64,000 nt of DNA from Tessaracoccus timonensis. Its GTDB lineage: Bacteria; Actinomycetota; Actinomycetes; Propionibacteriales; Propionibacteriaceae. This document shows positions 27,709-35,450 of this stretch, piece after piece. How positions within the stretch are numbered: the first letter of the stretch is position 1; each line of letters starts with the position of its first letter. The stretch is from NCBI RefSeq assembly GCF_900343145.1, contig NZ_LT996886.1, forward strand, positions 1,240,001-1,304,000, in the 5' to 3' direction. The position numbers and the translations under genes are program-made. A model generated the notes under the pieces. The model saw nothing but the letters and a program-made list of their open reading frames with translations. It was not told where the DNA came from and searched no databases.

Positions 27709-29006
27709 CTACGTGACCCGTCGCCGACGCGGAAGAAGCGCACGCCTTCCCACTTCGCGCTGTCCAGCATGCCCCGACCGTCGACGACGACCCGCAGCCC
27801 CGGCAGATCGGCAGGCGTGAACTCCTTGTACTCCGGGTGGTCGGCTTGCACGATGGCGACGTCGACCGGCTCACCCACGTGGTAGGCCTTGAAGCCGTAC
27901 CCGGCGAGTTCATCGTCGGAGAACATCGGATCGTGTACCAACACATGCGCCCCGCGCGCCTGCAAGGCCTCGACCGTCGGGAACACGCCCGAGAAGGCCG
28001 TCTCCTTCACCCTGCCTCGGTAGGAGGCGCCGAGCACGACGACGGTGCGGCCCTCGAGTGAGCCGAGCGCCCCCTCTGCGAGGCCGACCGAGTACTCCGG
28101 CATCGTCATGTTGGCCTCGCGTGCGGTGCGGACGATCGTCGCGTCCGGGTCGGTGTAGAGGTAGAGGCGCGGATAGACGGGGATGCAGTGCCCGCCGACG
28201 GCGATGCCCGGGCGGTGGATGTGGCTGTAGGGCTGCGAGTTGGAGGCGTCGATCACCTTGTGTACGTCGATGCCGTTGGCGGCGGCGAACTTGCCGAACT
28301 GGTTGGCCAGCCCGATGTTGACGTCGCGGTAGGTGGTCTCGGCGAGCTTCGCCATCTCGGCGGCCTCGGCGGTGCCCATGTCCCACACGCCGTTGCCTTG
28401 CGGCAGATCGGGGCGTTCGTCGAACGTGAGCACCTGCTCGTAGAACTCGATCCCGCGACGCGTGCCCTCTGGGCTGAGTCCGCCGACGAGCTTCGGGTAC
28501 TTGCGCAGATCCTCGAAGACGCGCCCGGTGAGGACGCGCTCGGGGGAGAACACGAGGTGGAAGTCCTTGCCCTCGGTGAGGCCGGAGATGTCCTCGATCA
28601 TCGGCTTCCAGCGGTCGCGTGTGGTGCCGACGGGCAGCGTCGTCTCGTAGGAGATGAGCGTGCCGGGGGAGAGATGCTCGGCGAAGCTGCGCGTGGCGGA
28701 TTCCATCCAGCCGAAGTCAGGCTGCCAGGTGTCGTCGTCGACGAACAACGGCACGACGATCACGATCGCATCTGCGCCGGGGATCGCGTCGGAGTAGTCG
28801 GTGGTGGCGCGCAGCTTGCCCGCCGGGACGAGCTCCTGCAGCTTCTCCTGCAGGTGCGCTTCACCGGGGAACGGCTCGCGCCCAGCATTGACCTGATCCA
28901 CCACGGACTGCTGCACATCGACGCCGACGACGTCGTGGCCCATCGACGCGAACTGGACGGCCAGAGGCAGACCGATCTTGCCGAGAGCAATGACCGCGAT
29001 CTTCAC
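27705..29006 (-). CDS. UDP-N-acetylglucosamine 6-dehydrogenase-like nucleotide sugar dehydrogenase
   Basis: NAD-dependent enzyme that oxidises C6 of a UDP-HexNAc to the uronic acid in two steps. The 433 residues have the N-terminal NAD site (IAVIALGKIGLPLAVQFA), the central helical domain, the catalytic Cys C274 in GIAVGGHCIPVYP, and the C-terminal UDP-binding domain (VVVLGASYRGRVKE). It is closer in pattern to WbpA/WecC-type N-acetyl-sugar dehydrogenases than to UDP-glucose dehydrogenase. It would supply the substrate for WbpB/E/D at 13.7-16.4 kb. Confidence 0.87.
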   Translation of the reverse strand: MKIAVIALGKIGLPLAVQFASMGHDVVGVDVQQSVVDQVNAGREPFPGEAHLQEKLQELVPAGKLRATTDYSDAIPGADAIVIVVPLFVDDDTWQPDFGWMESATRSFAEHLSPGTLISYETTLPVGTTRDRWKPMIEDISGLTEGKDFHLVFSPERVLTGRVFEDLRKYPKLVGGLSPEGTRRGIEFYEQVLTFDERPDLPQGNGVWDMGTAEAAEMAKLAETTYRDVNIGLANQFGKFAAANGIDVHKVIDASNSQPYSHIHRPGIAVGGHCIPVYPRLYLYTDPDATIVRTAREANMTMPEYSVGLAEGALGSLEGRTVVVLGASYRGRVKETAFSGVFPTVEALQARGAHVLVHDPMFSDDELAGYGFKAYHVGEPVDVAIVQADHPEYKEFTPADLPGLRVVVDGRGMLDSAKWEGVRFFRVGDGSRR

Positions 29007-29095
29007 ACTCGTTCCTTCCTACGTGGCAACACCAAGCTATTGGGAAGCATATCCGGCCACGCTGGATGACAGGAGGCGACAGCGGAGTCGGACGT

Positions 29096-29848
29096 TCAGG
29101 GCATCTGCTTTTCGATGTCTTCGTTGTAGGCCCCGATCACATCGAGCATCTCGCCGTCCATGTGGAGCCCTCCGCCGCGCAGGTACAGCCCGCGCGTGCA
29201 AAAGCGTTTCAAATCGGGCTCCGAGTGCGACACCAGGAACAGCGTCTTGCCCGTGCTGAGCAGGTCTTCCATGCGCCGGTAGCACTTCTCGCGGAACGCC
29301 TTGTCGCCCACGGCGAGCACCTCGTCGACGAGCACGATGGGATGGTCGAGCTGTGTGATCACGGAGAACCCCAGGCGCACTTTCATGCCTGAGGAAAAAT
29401 GCCGGAAGGGTACGTCGAGGCCGTCCCGAACCTGTGGGCCGGCAAAGTCGACGATCTCCTCGAACTTTTCGTCGATCTCCTCCTTGCTCAGCCCGTGTAG
29501 GCCAGCGGTGAGGTAGATATTCTCACGGGCCGCGAGATCGCCCACGAACCCGCCAGTGAGCTCGATCATGGGGGCCACGTCACCGTGCACCTTGACGGTG
29601 CCCTCGTCAGGGAGGAGCACCCCAGCGATCATCTTCAGTAGCGTCGACTTGCCCTCGCCATTCGCGCCGACGAGGCCGACGGCCTCGCCAGCGGTGATGT
29701 CGAAGCTCACGTTCCGCAGTGGCCAGAACGTCGACCGGTCACCCGTCGCCTGGCGTTTGAAGATGAGTTCACGCCAGGAGAGCTGACGCTTCCTAGAACG
29801 CAGGAACTCGATGCCGGCATTCTGCGCGGAGATCACCACGTCGGACAT
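29096..29848 (-). CDS. wzt: ABC transporter ATP-binding protein, polysaccharide export (Wzt/TagH-like)
   Basis: Nucleotide-binding subunit that powers export of lipid-linked glycan, 250 residues. Walker A GANGEGKST at 61-69 (Glu replaces the usual Ala), Q-loop region, signature FSSGMKVRLG, and Walker B IVLVDEVLAVGD are all present. No C-terminal carbohydrate-binding domain is present, unlike E. coli O9a Wzt. The start at 29848 is set by the ATGA overlap with the permease; the frame remains open far upstream but that stretch is the permease read out of frame. Confidence 0.9.
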   Translation of the reverse strand: MSDVVISAQNAGIEFLRSRKRQLSWRELIFKRQATGDRSTFWPLRNVSFDITAGEAVGLVGANGEGKSTLLKMIAGVLLPDEGTVKVHGDVAPMIELTGGFVGDLAARENIYLTAGLHGLSKEEIDEKFEEIVDFAGPQVRDGLDVPFRHFSSGMKVRLGFSVITQLDHPIVLVDEVLAVGDKAFREKCYRRMEDLLSTGKTLFLVSHSEPDLKRFCTRGLYLRGGGLHMDGEMLDVIGAYNEDIEKQMP

Positions 29849-30645
29849 CAAATCTCCTTCAACACGGTTCGTTCCAGGCGCTTGAACGTCCACACGCCGA
29901 TGCCCAACATCAGGAGGGTGCCGAGCACCGAGATGCCCACGACGTTCCACCGCACCGGATTCGGGAAGAAGCCTGCTCGGAAGAGCTCGAGAATGCCCGC
30001 AAGGGGATTGATTTGGAACACCCACTGCCAGCCCTGGAGTTTGTCGAGCTTTTCGAGGTTGAAGATGATCGGGGTCATGTAGAAGTAGACGCGCAGGAAG
30101 ATGCGCACCGTCGGCTGAATGTCGAACATCATCACCGTGAGCGGGGCCAAAAGGAGGCCGAAACCAGTGATGAGTAGGAATAACAGCACGATCCCGACAG
30201 GGAATAGCAGGAGCCCCCAGTCGAGCTGCGTCTCTCCTCGGATCATGTACACGATGGTGAAGAGCACCAACACCGGCAAAGAGAAGATGAACTCCAAGCC
30301 CTTGGACGCCACGATGCGCACCACCCAAATTTCGCGTGGTAGCTGCGTTGATTTCACCAGCTGTTGTTCAGCGATGAGCGCGCGCATGGATTCGTTCACC
30401 GAAGCGTTGAACCACTGCCACGGCAGCAGCCCTGCGAGCAGGAACAAGAAGTACGGCGTATGCCCTGCGTCTCGGCGCTCGAAGATCACCACGAAGATCA
30501 TGAAGTAGATGAGGGCCGTGGCGAGCGGATCGAGCACCGTCCAGAGGTAACCGATTACGCTCTGCGAATATCGCACGCGAAGGTCACGCTTCACGAGGAG
30601 CCGCAACACCTTGCGCTCCTCCCAGAGACGTTTCACAGTCGACAA
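29848..30645 (-). CDS. wzm: ABC-2 type polysaccharide export permease (Wzm/TagG-like)
   Basis: Membrane subunit of 265 residues with six hydrophobic helices (first about 35-55) and the family opening LLVKRDLRVRYSQSVIGYLWTVLDP. It pairs with the overlapping ATPase to export a finished lipid-linked glycan, a route distinct from the Wzx flippase also present here. It is downstream of the sialyltransferase-like gene by 32 nt. Confidence 0.9.
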   Translation of the reverse strand: MSTVKRLWEERKVLRLLVKRDLRVRYSQSVIGYLWTVLDPLATALIYFMIFVVIFERRDAGHTPYFLFLLAGLLPWQWFNASVNESMRALIAEQQLVKSTQLPREIWVVRIVASKGLEFIFSLPVLVLFTIVYMIRGETQLDWGLLLFPVGIVLLFLLITGFGLLLAPLTVMMFDIQPTVRIFLRVYFYMTPIIFNLEKLDKLQGWQWVFQINPLAGILELFRAGFFPNPVRWNVVGISVLGTLLMLGIGVWTFKRLERTVLKEI

Positions 30646-30677
30646 ATCTGGCCTCTTCCAACACTTTTCCGGTGGGC

Positions 30678-31667
30678 TTAGCGCCCGAAACCTTGCGATA
30701 GCCTACGCCCAAGTTCGGCCACTGTAACGCTCGGCGCGGCGTATTGCCCCAGTAACGACTGCTGATTGGGGGCCATTTCGTAGTCGAGCCGGCTGAGATC
30801 CGGGGTTCCTACCCTCAGCGCTGGGACGCCGTGAATGGCAGCCACGTTGAGCATCGCCGTCGACGAAGCCCCGACGATGGCCCTCGCGCCCAGCACCAGC
30901 GGATTGCATTCGGCGAGGACGGTCGTCGACGTTGTTTTGTAGCGGGCGTAGCGCCCGGCGGGCTCTCCGGGATGCGGCGCGACGACGAACTCCAGCCCGG
31001 CGGTCTTCACGGCGCGGGCCACGTATTCGACATGTGCCGCGTAGCGTACCTCAGACAGGACCCCTACCTCGGGCCAGGGCTGGGTGAGGAATACGACGCG
31101 GTCGCTCGAGCGGTCTGGAGCCGGGGCGATGCGACGAAACTCGTCGGCCACCGGCTTGTTGAGCGCCCACCGGCCGGGAGAGGTTTGGACGTGCAGCGGC
31201 CATCGGATGTGGGTGAGGAGCGCCGTCGCACCCTCCACGGCTGTCGTGCGCAGTGCCGCTTGGGGGTCGTTGCCGCCCTGGCGGAGCGTGGCGTCGTGGC
31301 GCGACTTCCAGTTGCCGTAGGTGCCGATGCCCTCGTCGGTTACTACCACGGTGAGGCGCTTGAAGGGGTGCTTGGCGGTGAGCCGGAGCCATGGCTTGAT
31401 GCCCACGGCGCCGGTGCTGAGCAGCCAGTGGTTCGAGCTGCGGGGAGCCTTGGCGCCGTCCCAGCGGTCGACCGTGATCCTGGGATCGTCGAGTTCTGCG
31501 GCGACGAGGCTCGTCGAAATCTCTTCGGAAGTGTGGAAGGAACGGGAAGGGAACATATGCAGCGCTACCTCGCCTGGCTCGCGACGCAGCAGTTCGCGCA
31601 GCCAGGCGACGCCGTACGGGATGTGGCTACGGCTCATCACCCCAGCCCACCAGACGTCGTGTCTCAC
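30678..31667 (-). CDS. Putative glycosyltransferase with bacterial sialyltransferase motifs
   Basis: 329-residue protein with no transmembrane helix or signal peptide. It shows, in the right order for the bacterial sialyltransferase/polysialyltransferase superfamily, a D-E-G triplet (111-113, in VVVTDEGIGTYGNW), an H-P pair (232-233, in FVVAPHPGEP) and a double Ser (268-269, in IVGASSTAMLN). In known enzymes these provide the general base and the CMP-sugar contacts. With a full pseudaminic acid pathway in the same island, the inferred role is transfer of a CMP-nonulosonate to the glycan. GTG 31667 overlaps the stop of the GT2 gene (GTGA); the longer open frame to 31829 is mostly the GT2 gene out of frame. 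The family call rests on motifs only. Confidence 0.6.
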   Translation of the reverse strand: MRHDVWWAGVMSRSHIPYGVAWLRELLRREPGEVALHMFPSRSFHTSEEISTSLVAAELDDPRITVDRWDGAKAPRSSNHWLLSTGAVGIKPWLRLTAKHPFKRLTVVVTDEGIGTYGNWKSRHDATLRQGGNDPQAALRTTAVEGATALLTHIRWPLHVQTSPGRWALNKPVADEFRRIAPAPDRSSDRVVFLTQPWPEVGVLSEVRYAAHVEYVARAVKTAGLEFVVAPHPGEPAGRYARYKTTSTTVLAECNPLVLGARAIVGASSTAMLNVAAIHGVPALRVGTPDLSRLDYEMAPNQQSLLGQYAAPSVTVAELGRRLSQGFGR

Positions 31668-32536
31668 CACAGCGGGGGCCTTCCCAGTTTCGTCATCCGC
31701 CACACGGTCTTCCATCGGATGGGCTCTCGCCGCACCGGCAGCGGCGTCGACCAGCCGTCCTTGAAGCCTTTGAAGACATTGCGTAGGCGTTCGCCGCTGC
31801 GGGCGCGCAGTGCTGTGACGGCCGTCCACAGCGCGAGGTAGAAGGGGAGGATCGGCCAGGGGAGGTCTCGCTTGGCCACCCAGACTCGGTTGCGCATGGT
31901 CGACCAGAAGTGGTGTGGATGGCGGGCTGCCGATGTGGCCGGGTGGTTCACCTCGATGTCGGGTGCATAGACGATGCGCCAGCCGCGGTCGATGAGGCGC
32001 ATGGCCATGTCCGTGCCCTCATGGCCGAAGAAGAGCTCACCGAACCAGCCGCCGACTTCGTCGAACGCGCTCCTGCGGAAGAGTGCCATGGCCTCCCAGA
32101 AGACGGCCACGTCCCCGCCGGTCAGTTCTGCGGACTTCCGGAGGCGGGGTACCCAGCGACGCGGGGAGGGCACGCCAGTGGGGTCGACGCCGCGTGCCTG
32201 CACCACTGCGACGCCGGGGGTGCATCGTCGGACCATCCGGGCGAGAGTGTCCGGTGCTGGGAGGAAGCCGTCGTCGTCGTAGAAGAACAGGAACTCGCCG
32301 TCGACGAGGGAAGCGGCGAGGTTGCGCCCCGCTGGGCAGCCGAGGTTCTCCTCCGAATAGTGTGTGCGCACCCAGCTGGGGACCCCCTCAGGGCGCCAGC
32401 CATTGCCGACGAGCATCACGTCGAGCTCCACGCCCTCCTGCTTGCCGAGCGCATCGAGCGCGGCGGCCAGCTCTTGAGGGCGGTTGCCCATGCTGAGCAG
32501 CGCAACGCCCACTGTGGGGAGGGGATGGCTCGTCAT
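31664..32536 (-). CDS. Glycosyltransferase family 2
   Basis: GT-A glycosyltransferase of 290 residues. The Rossmann-type domain has VGVALLSMGNRP, then the metal-binding FFYDDDGF and the downstream GGWFGELFFGHEGTDMAMRL (E/D catalytic region, as in rhamnosyl- and galactofuranosyl-type GT2). A C-terminal amphipathic/hydrophobic stretch (PWPILPFYLALWTAVTAL) suggests membrane association. First gene of the run toward the sialyltransferase-like protein and the ABC exporter. The 170 bp before it holds a large palindrome. Confidence 0.85.
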   Translation of the reverse strand: MTSHPLPTVGVALLSMGNRPQELAAALDALGKQEGVELDVMLVGNGWRPEGVPSWVRTHYSEENLGCPAGRNLAASLVDGEFLFFYDDDGFLPAPDTLARMVRRCTPGVAVVQARGVDPTGVPSPRRWVPRLRKSAELTGGDVAVFWEAMALFRRSAFDEVGGWFGELFFGHEGTDMAMRLIDRGWRIVYAPDIEVNHPATSAARHPHHFWSTMRNRVWVAKRDLPWPILPFYLALWTAVTALRARSGERLRNVFKGFKDGWSTPLPVRREPIRWKTVWRMTKLGRPPLW

Positions 32537-32632
32537 GCGGGTCTCCTTTCGGTGTCATCCACCCTACTGTGGGCTCCCGCACGGGGCTCGGCACCACGCA
32601 GGGCGGGTACGGAGTGGGGGACGCTCGGGAAA

Positions 32633-32711
32633 CTAACCCGATATCCACACGCGTTTCGCAAGACGGCCGTTTTTCGGCCATTTCAGCAAACGCGTGTGGA
32701 TATCGGGTTAG
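32633..32711. repeat. 24-bp perfect inverted repeat with nested hairpin
   Basis: Arms 32633-32656 and 32688-32711 are exact reverse complements. Inside lies a second small hairpin, GGCCG/CGGCC around T5 (32665-32679). It sits just past the 3' end of the PPTase-like gene and about 100 bp upstream of the GT2 start, so it may act as a terminator for the acyl module; the nested form is unusual for that. Confidence 0.6.
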
Positions 32712-33088
32712 CTCGTACGTCCAAGGCAGGCCAGCGCGCCGTTCAGCTCGACGTACTCGATGCTGATGCCCGGTGGCGCCGGGGCGCCAAGCTGCCCGCG
32801 CCCGACGAGGGTGAGCACGGGCGTGTCGAGCAGCTTCGCCACCACCTCGAGCTTCGTCCAGGCGTGCCAAAAGTCCTCGTCGGAGCGTAGTCGCCGCGTC
32901 AAGGCGGCGGGTGGGTTGGCGGCCAGCTCTACATCGACGGCATACCTCACCCCAGGTTCGAGGCGGGCTGGGCGCCAGCACCAGCGGAGCCCGTCGGAGG
33001 TGTAGGAGTGGATATGCAGACAGCCGCCGGGGCAGTGGGTGCCCCGGCGGCTGGTGATGAGTGTGGAATCAGATGGAGCCGCCGCCAT
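32708..33088 (-). CDS. Small 4'-phosphopantetheinyl transferase-like protein (tentative)
   Basis: About 126 residues. The segment VRYAVDVELA followed some 20 residues later by FWHAWTKLEVVAKLLDTP resembles the Mg-binding and W-(T/S)-x-K-E-A-x-x-K core of Sfp-type phosphopantetheinyl transferases, though Ala of K-E-A is Val here. It is shorter than usual. Such an enzyme would add the pantetheine arm to the ACP encoded three genes upstream. The start is unsure: ATG 33088 overlaps the SDR gene by 20 bp, and a 14-bp hairpin (33021-33053) lies within its first codons. Alternative: a fragment. Confidence 0.45.
   Translation of the reverse strand: MAAAPSDSTLITSRRGTHCPGGCLHIHSYTSDGLRWCWRPARLEPGVRYAVDVELAANPPAALTRRLRSDEDFWHAWTKLEVVAKLLDTPVLTLVGRGQLGAPAPPGISIEYVELNGALACLGRTS
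33021..33053 (-). terminator. GC-rich hairpin after the SDR gene
   Basis: A 14-bp perfect stem (arms 33021-33034 and 33040-33053, 5-nt loop) starts 16 nt past the SDR stop. It could attenuate transcription or occlude translation of the PPTase-like gene, whose frame runs through it. No U-tract. Confidence 0.5.
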
Positions 33089-33812
33089 CGACCACCAGCG
33101 TCTGGCCGTTGATGTTGGTGTCTTCAAACAGGAGCATGTCGAGCAGCGGCACGACGTTCTCCGGCTCCACCAAGCGGCCGGTGGGGGTGCGGCGGGTGAT
33201 GGTGTCGAGCTGGGTCTGGCCCAGTACCGAGCTCATCTCGGATGCGAAGAAGCCCGGCGCGATGGAGTTTGCCAGCACGCGCCCGTGCATCTCGCGCGCG
33301 ATGGTGCGCATCGCCGAGTCGAGGCCGCCCTTCGTCGCGGAGTATGCGACGAGACCCGCGTAGCCGCGCTGCGCGCAGATGGAGGTGACGAACACGACGC
33401 GGCCTGTGCCGCGCCCCGCCATGATGCGGCGCAGTATCGTGCGGGTGAGGATGAGCGGTGCCGTGAGGTTGGTGTTGACGATCTGCTCGATGCGCTCGGG
33501 TGAGGTGTGTACGTGCAGCGAATCCTGCCCGACGGCGGCGTTGTTCACAAGCGCGTCGACCGGCCCGAGCTTCTTCTCGGCGTCCTTCACAAACGCGTTG
33601 AGGGCCTTGTGATCAGTGGCGTCGACGGAGGCGACGTGCACGCGATCCGGGTACTGCTCAACCAGCTGTTCAAGCTCCGGCGTGATGGTGCGGGCGAAGG
33701 TTGCCACCTTCGCGCCCCGGTCGAGGATGGCGTTCACCATGGCGAGGCCGAGCCCGCGAGAGCCGCCGGAGACGACGACGCAGGATGCTGGTTCGATGGG
33801 TGGGTTAGACAT
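33069..33812 (-). CDS. Short-chain dehydrogenase/reductase, FabG-like
   Basis: NAD(P)-dependent oxidoreductase of 247 residues. The Rossmann motif is VVSGGSRGLGLAM, then NNAAVG, catalytic Ser in VFVTSICAQ and the Y-x-x-x-K in AYSATKGG. FabG-type SDRs reduce 3-ketoacyl groups carried on ACP. Here it lies between an ANL adenylating enzyme and a PPTase-like gene, downstream of an ACP, so reduction of an ACP-bound 3-keto (or related) acyl chain is the inferred job. Its ATG overlaps the ANL stop by 8 bp. Confidence 0.82.
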   Translation of the reverse strand: MSNPPIEPASCVVVSGGSRGLGLAMVNAILDRGAKVATFARTITPELEQLVEQYPDRVHVASVDATDHKALNAFVKDAEKKLGPVDALVNNAAVGQDSLHVHTSPERIEQIVNTNLTAPLILTRTILRRIMAGRGTGRVVFVTSICAQRGYAGLVAYSATKGGLDSAMRTIAREMHGRVLANSIAPGFFASEMSSVLGQTQLDTITRRTPTGRLVEPENVVPLLDMLLFEDTNINGQTLVVDGGGSI

Positions 33813-35032
33813 CGGACTTCAAGCTCTCTTTCAGGGGGATTTCGTCAAGGATGCGCACGCGACGGGGCACCTCGGTCTCGGCGAGGCGCTCGGTGCAGTA
33901 GCGGATGATGTCGTCTTGCGTGAGCGAGGGGTCGTCGAGCACGACGGAGGCCTGCACCATGTGCCCGACGATGGGGGCCTTGCGTGCCTTGATGGCGGCC
34001 CAGGCGATGCCCGGATGCTCCAGCAGCACGCCGCGCACCTTGCCAGCGGACACTTTGGTGCCGCCGACGTTGATCTCGTCGGAGCCCAGCCGGCCGGTGA
34101 TGTACACGCGGCCGTCGCGGATTTCGACGCGGTCGCCGGTGCGCAGGGTTTCGGCCACGCCGTCGCCACGGTGGGGGGACGCGATGAGCAGCTCATCACC
34201 GTCGACGCTGAGCGCCGGGCGTCCTTCCTTGTGGTTGCTGAGCCATGCTTCGGGGAAGCCAGCCTTGCCGTCGTGGACGGCGATGGAAGCGCCGGCCTCC
34301 GACGAGGCGTAGATCCAGGAGACGCGCGCGTTCGGGAATGCGTCTTTGAGGAGGTCGATCACGGCTTGGTCGACGGGTTCGCCGCCCAGCGTGATCTGTT
34401 TGAAGTCGACGCCGCGCAGCTCGTCGCGTTGTGTGAGGAGCGCCTGGCGCCAGAACGTCGGCGTGCCGGAGGCGGCGTCGACGCCATACTTGGCTGCCTG
34501 CTCTGCCCAGGGGTGGCCGCCGTCGACGCACACCATCGACGTGCCCGGGTGGGCGAGTGCGAGCGTGGTGACCTGCCACCACGCGTAGGCGCCCGGCGTG
34601 TACGGGTTGAGCCACGTGCGGGCGGGTTGTTTGCCGCGCACGGTGAGGAGGGTGTCGAGGGTGTGCCCCACCTGCTTCGGGCGCCCGGTGGACCCTGACG
34701 TGAGCAGCCAGACACGCCCGCGACGGGGGCGGCGTTGCTCGGCAGGCTCCGCGACGACGGCGCCGTCGGCGACAATGTTCAGCCCGAGGTCGAGCAGATC
34801 CTGCTCGAGGCCGGGCTCGCGTCGGGATTCTGCTGCGACGAGCAACTCCCGCTGGTGGTGTTGCTGGTGCCACACCGCGCGCAGCGCCTCGAGGTCGTCG
34901 CGCACAAATACGGCGGCGCACTCGGGCAGTTCCAGGGGCTCAAGGTCGGCCCAAGTGCCGTCGAACTCTCCGGCGACGATGCGGTTCGCCGTGGTGAGTG
35001 GGGGCTGGGGCGTCGGGGTGGGTGTTGGTCAT
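33805..35032 (-). CDS. ANL-family adenylate-forming enzyme (acyl-ACP ligase-like), probable frameshift near the start
   Basis: AMP-forming acyl ligase. Motif A3 is LLTSGSTGRPKQV; further motifs are WIYASSEAGA, TGDRVEI and the hinge-side YITGRLGSDEINVGGTKV, with a C-terminal Lys in PLKESLKSDV. It is shorter than acyl-CoA ligases (about 366 residues from GTG 34905), like the small ANL proteins that load ACPs in sugar clusters. An ATG at 35032 overlaps the ACP stop (ATGA), but that frame stops after about 30 codons, whereas the main frame is open and protein-like back to 35031 with no start codon. Removing one G from the G5 run at 35000-35004 joins them. So either a frameshift or sequence error, or a real start at GTG 34905. 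Confidence 0.75.
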
Positions 35033-35283
35033 GCCTGCTGCTGCAACTCGTCGATGAAGTCGAGTACGTCGGCGACGGTGCGGATGGAACGCAGGCCGGG
35101 AGCGTCGAAGTTCAGTTCCTCGTCGAGTTCATCCTCCACGCGCAACGCGAGTTCCGAGAAGTCGAGGGAGCGGAACCCGATCTCGTCGAGCGCGGCGTCT
35201 TCGGACTCCGGCATCGTCTTGTCTTGACGACGGAGCACCTCCGCCATCATTTCCTTGAGCTGGTCGCGGCTGAGTTGGGCCAT
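35029..35283 (-). CDS. Acyl carrier protein
   Basis: Acidic 84-residue carrier protein with the four-helix ACP pattern. The phosphopantetheine Ser is in IGFRSLDFSEL (S40 counting from the GTG one codon upstream), i.e. R-S-L in place of the common D-S-L, as in ACPs of O-antigen acylation modules. ATG 35283 is preferred because AAGGAG is 5 nt before it. First gene of the ACP-ANL-SDR-PPTase run; its stop overlaps the next start. It is separated from the pseH/pseI block only by the repeat protein at 35.5-36.3 kb. Confidence 0.85.
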   Translation of the reverse strand: MAQLSRDQLKEMMAEVLRRQDKTMPESEDAALDEIGFRSLDFSELALRVEDELDEELNFDAPGLRSIRTVADVLDFIDELQQQA

Positions 35284-35377
35284 CACTTCTCCTTGGGGCG
35301 ATTAGGTCGTATGCCAGCTTACCGCGAGCCGGCAAGGAAGATAGTTCGTGACACCGTGCGCCTCCAACGCGCACAGG

Positions 35378-35430
35378 CTGCAATGAGATTGGGCCAGCCA
35401 GATGAACTGGCCGGCCCAATCTCATTGCAG
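35378..35430. repeat. 23-bp near-perfect inverted repeat, likely terminator
   Basis: Arms 35378-35400 and 35408-35430 pair with a single mismatch around a 7-nt loop. It lies 20 nt past the stop of the secreted repeat protein and upstream of the ACP gene, so it probably separates the two transcripts. The stem is much longer than a usual terminator and has no U-run. Confidence 0.6.
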
Positions 35431-35450
35431 TGGTTCGTTCAGCGGCCCGA

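Noticed and set aside
29849-30328. Longer N-terminus for the Wzt-like protein
   Set aside because: The extension lies within the permease gene out of frame; the ATGA overlap and protein homology place the start at 29848.
31668-31829. Longer N-terminus for the sialyltransferase-like protein
   Set aside because: It overlaps the C-terminal coding region of the GT2 gene; the GTGA overlap at 31664-31667 is the natural start.
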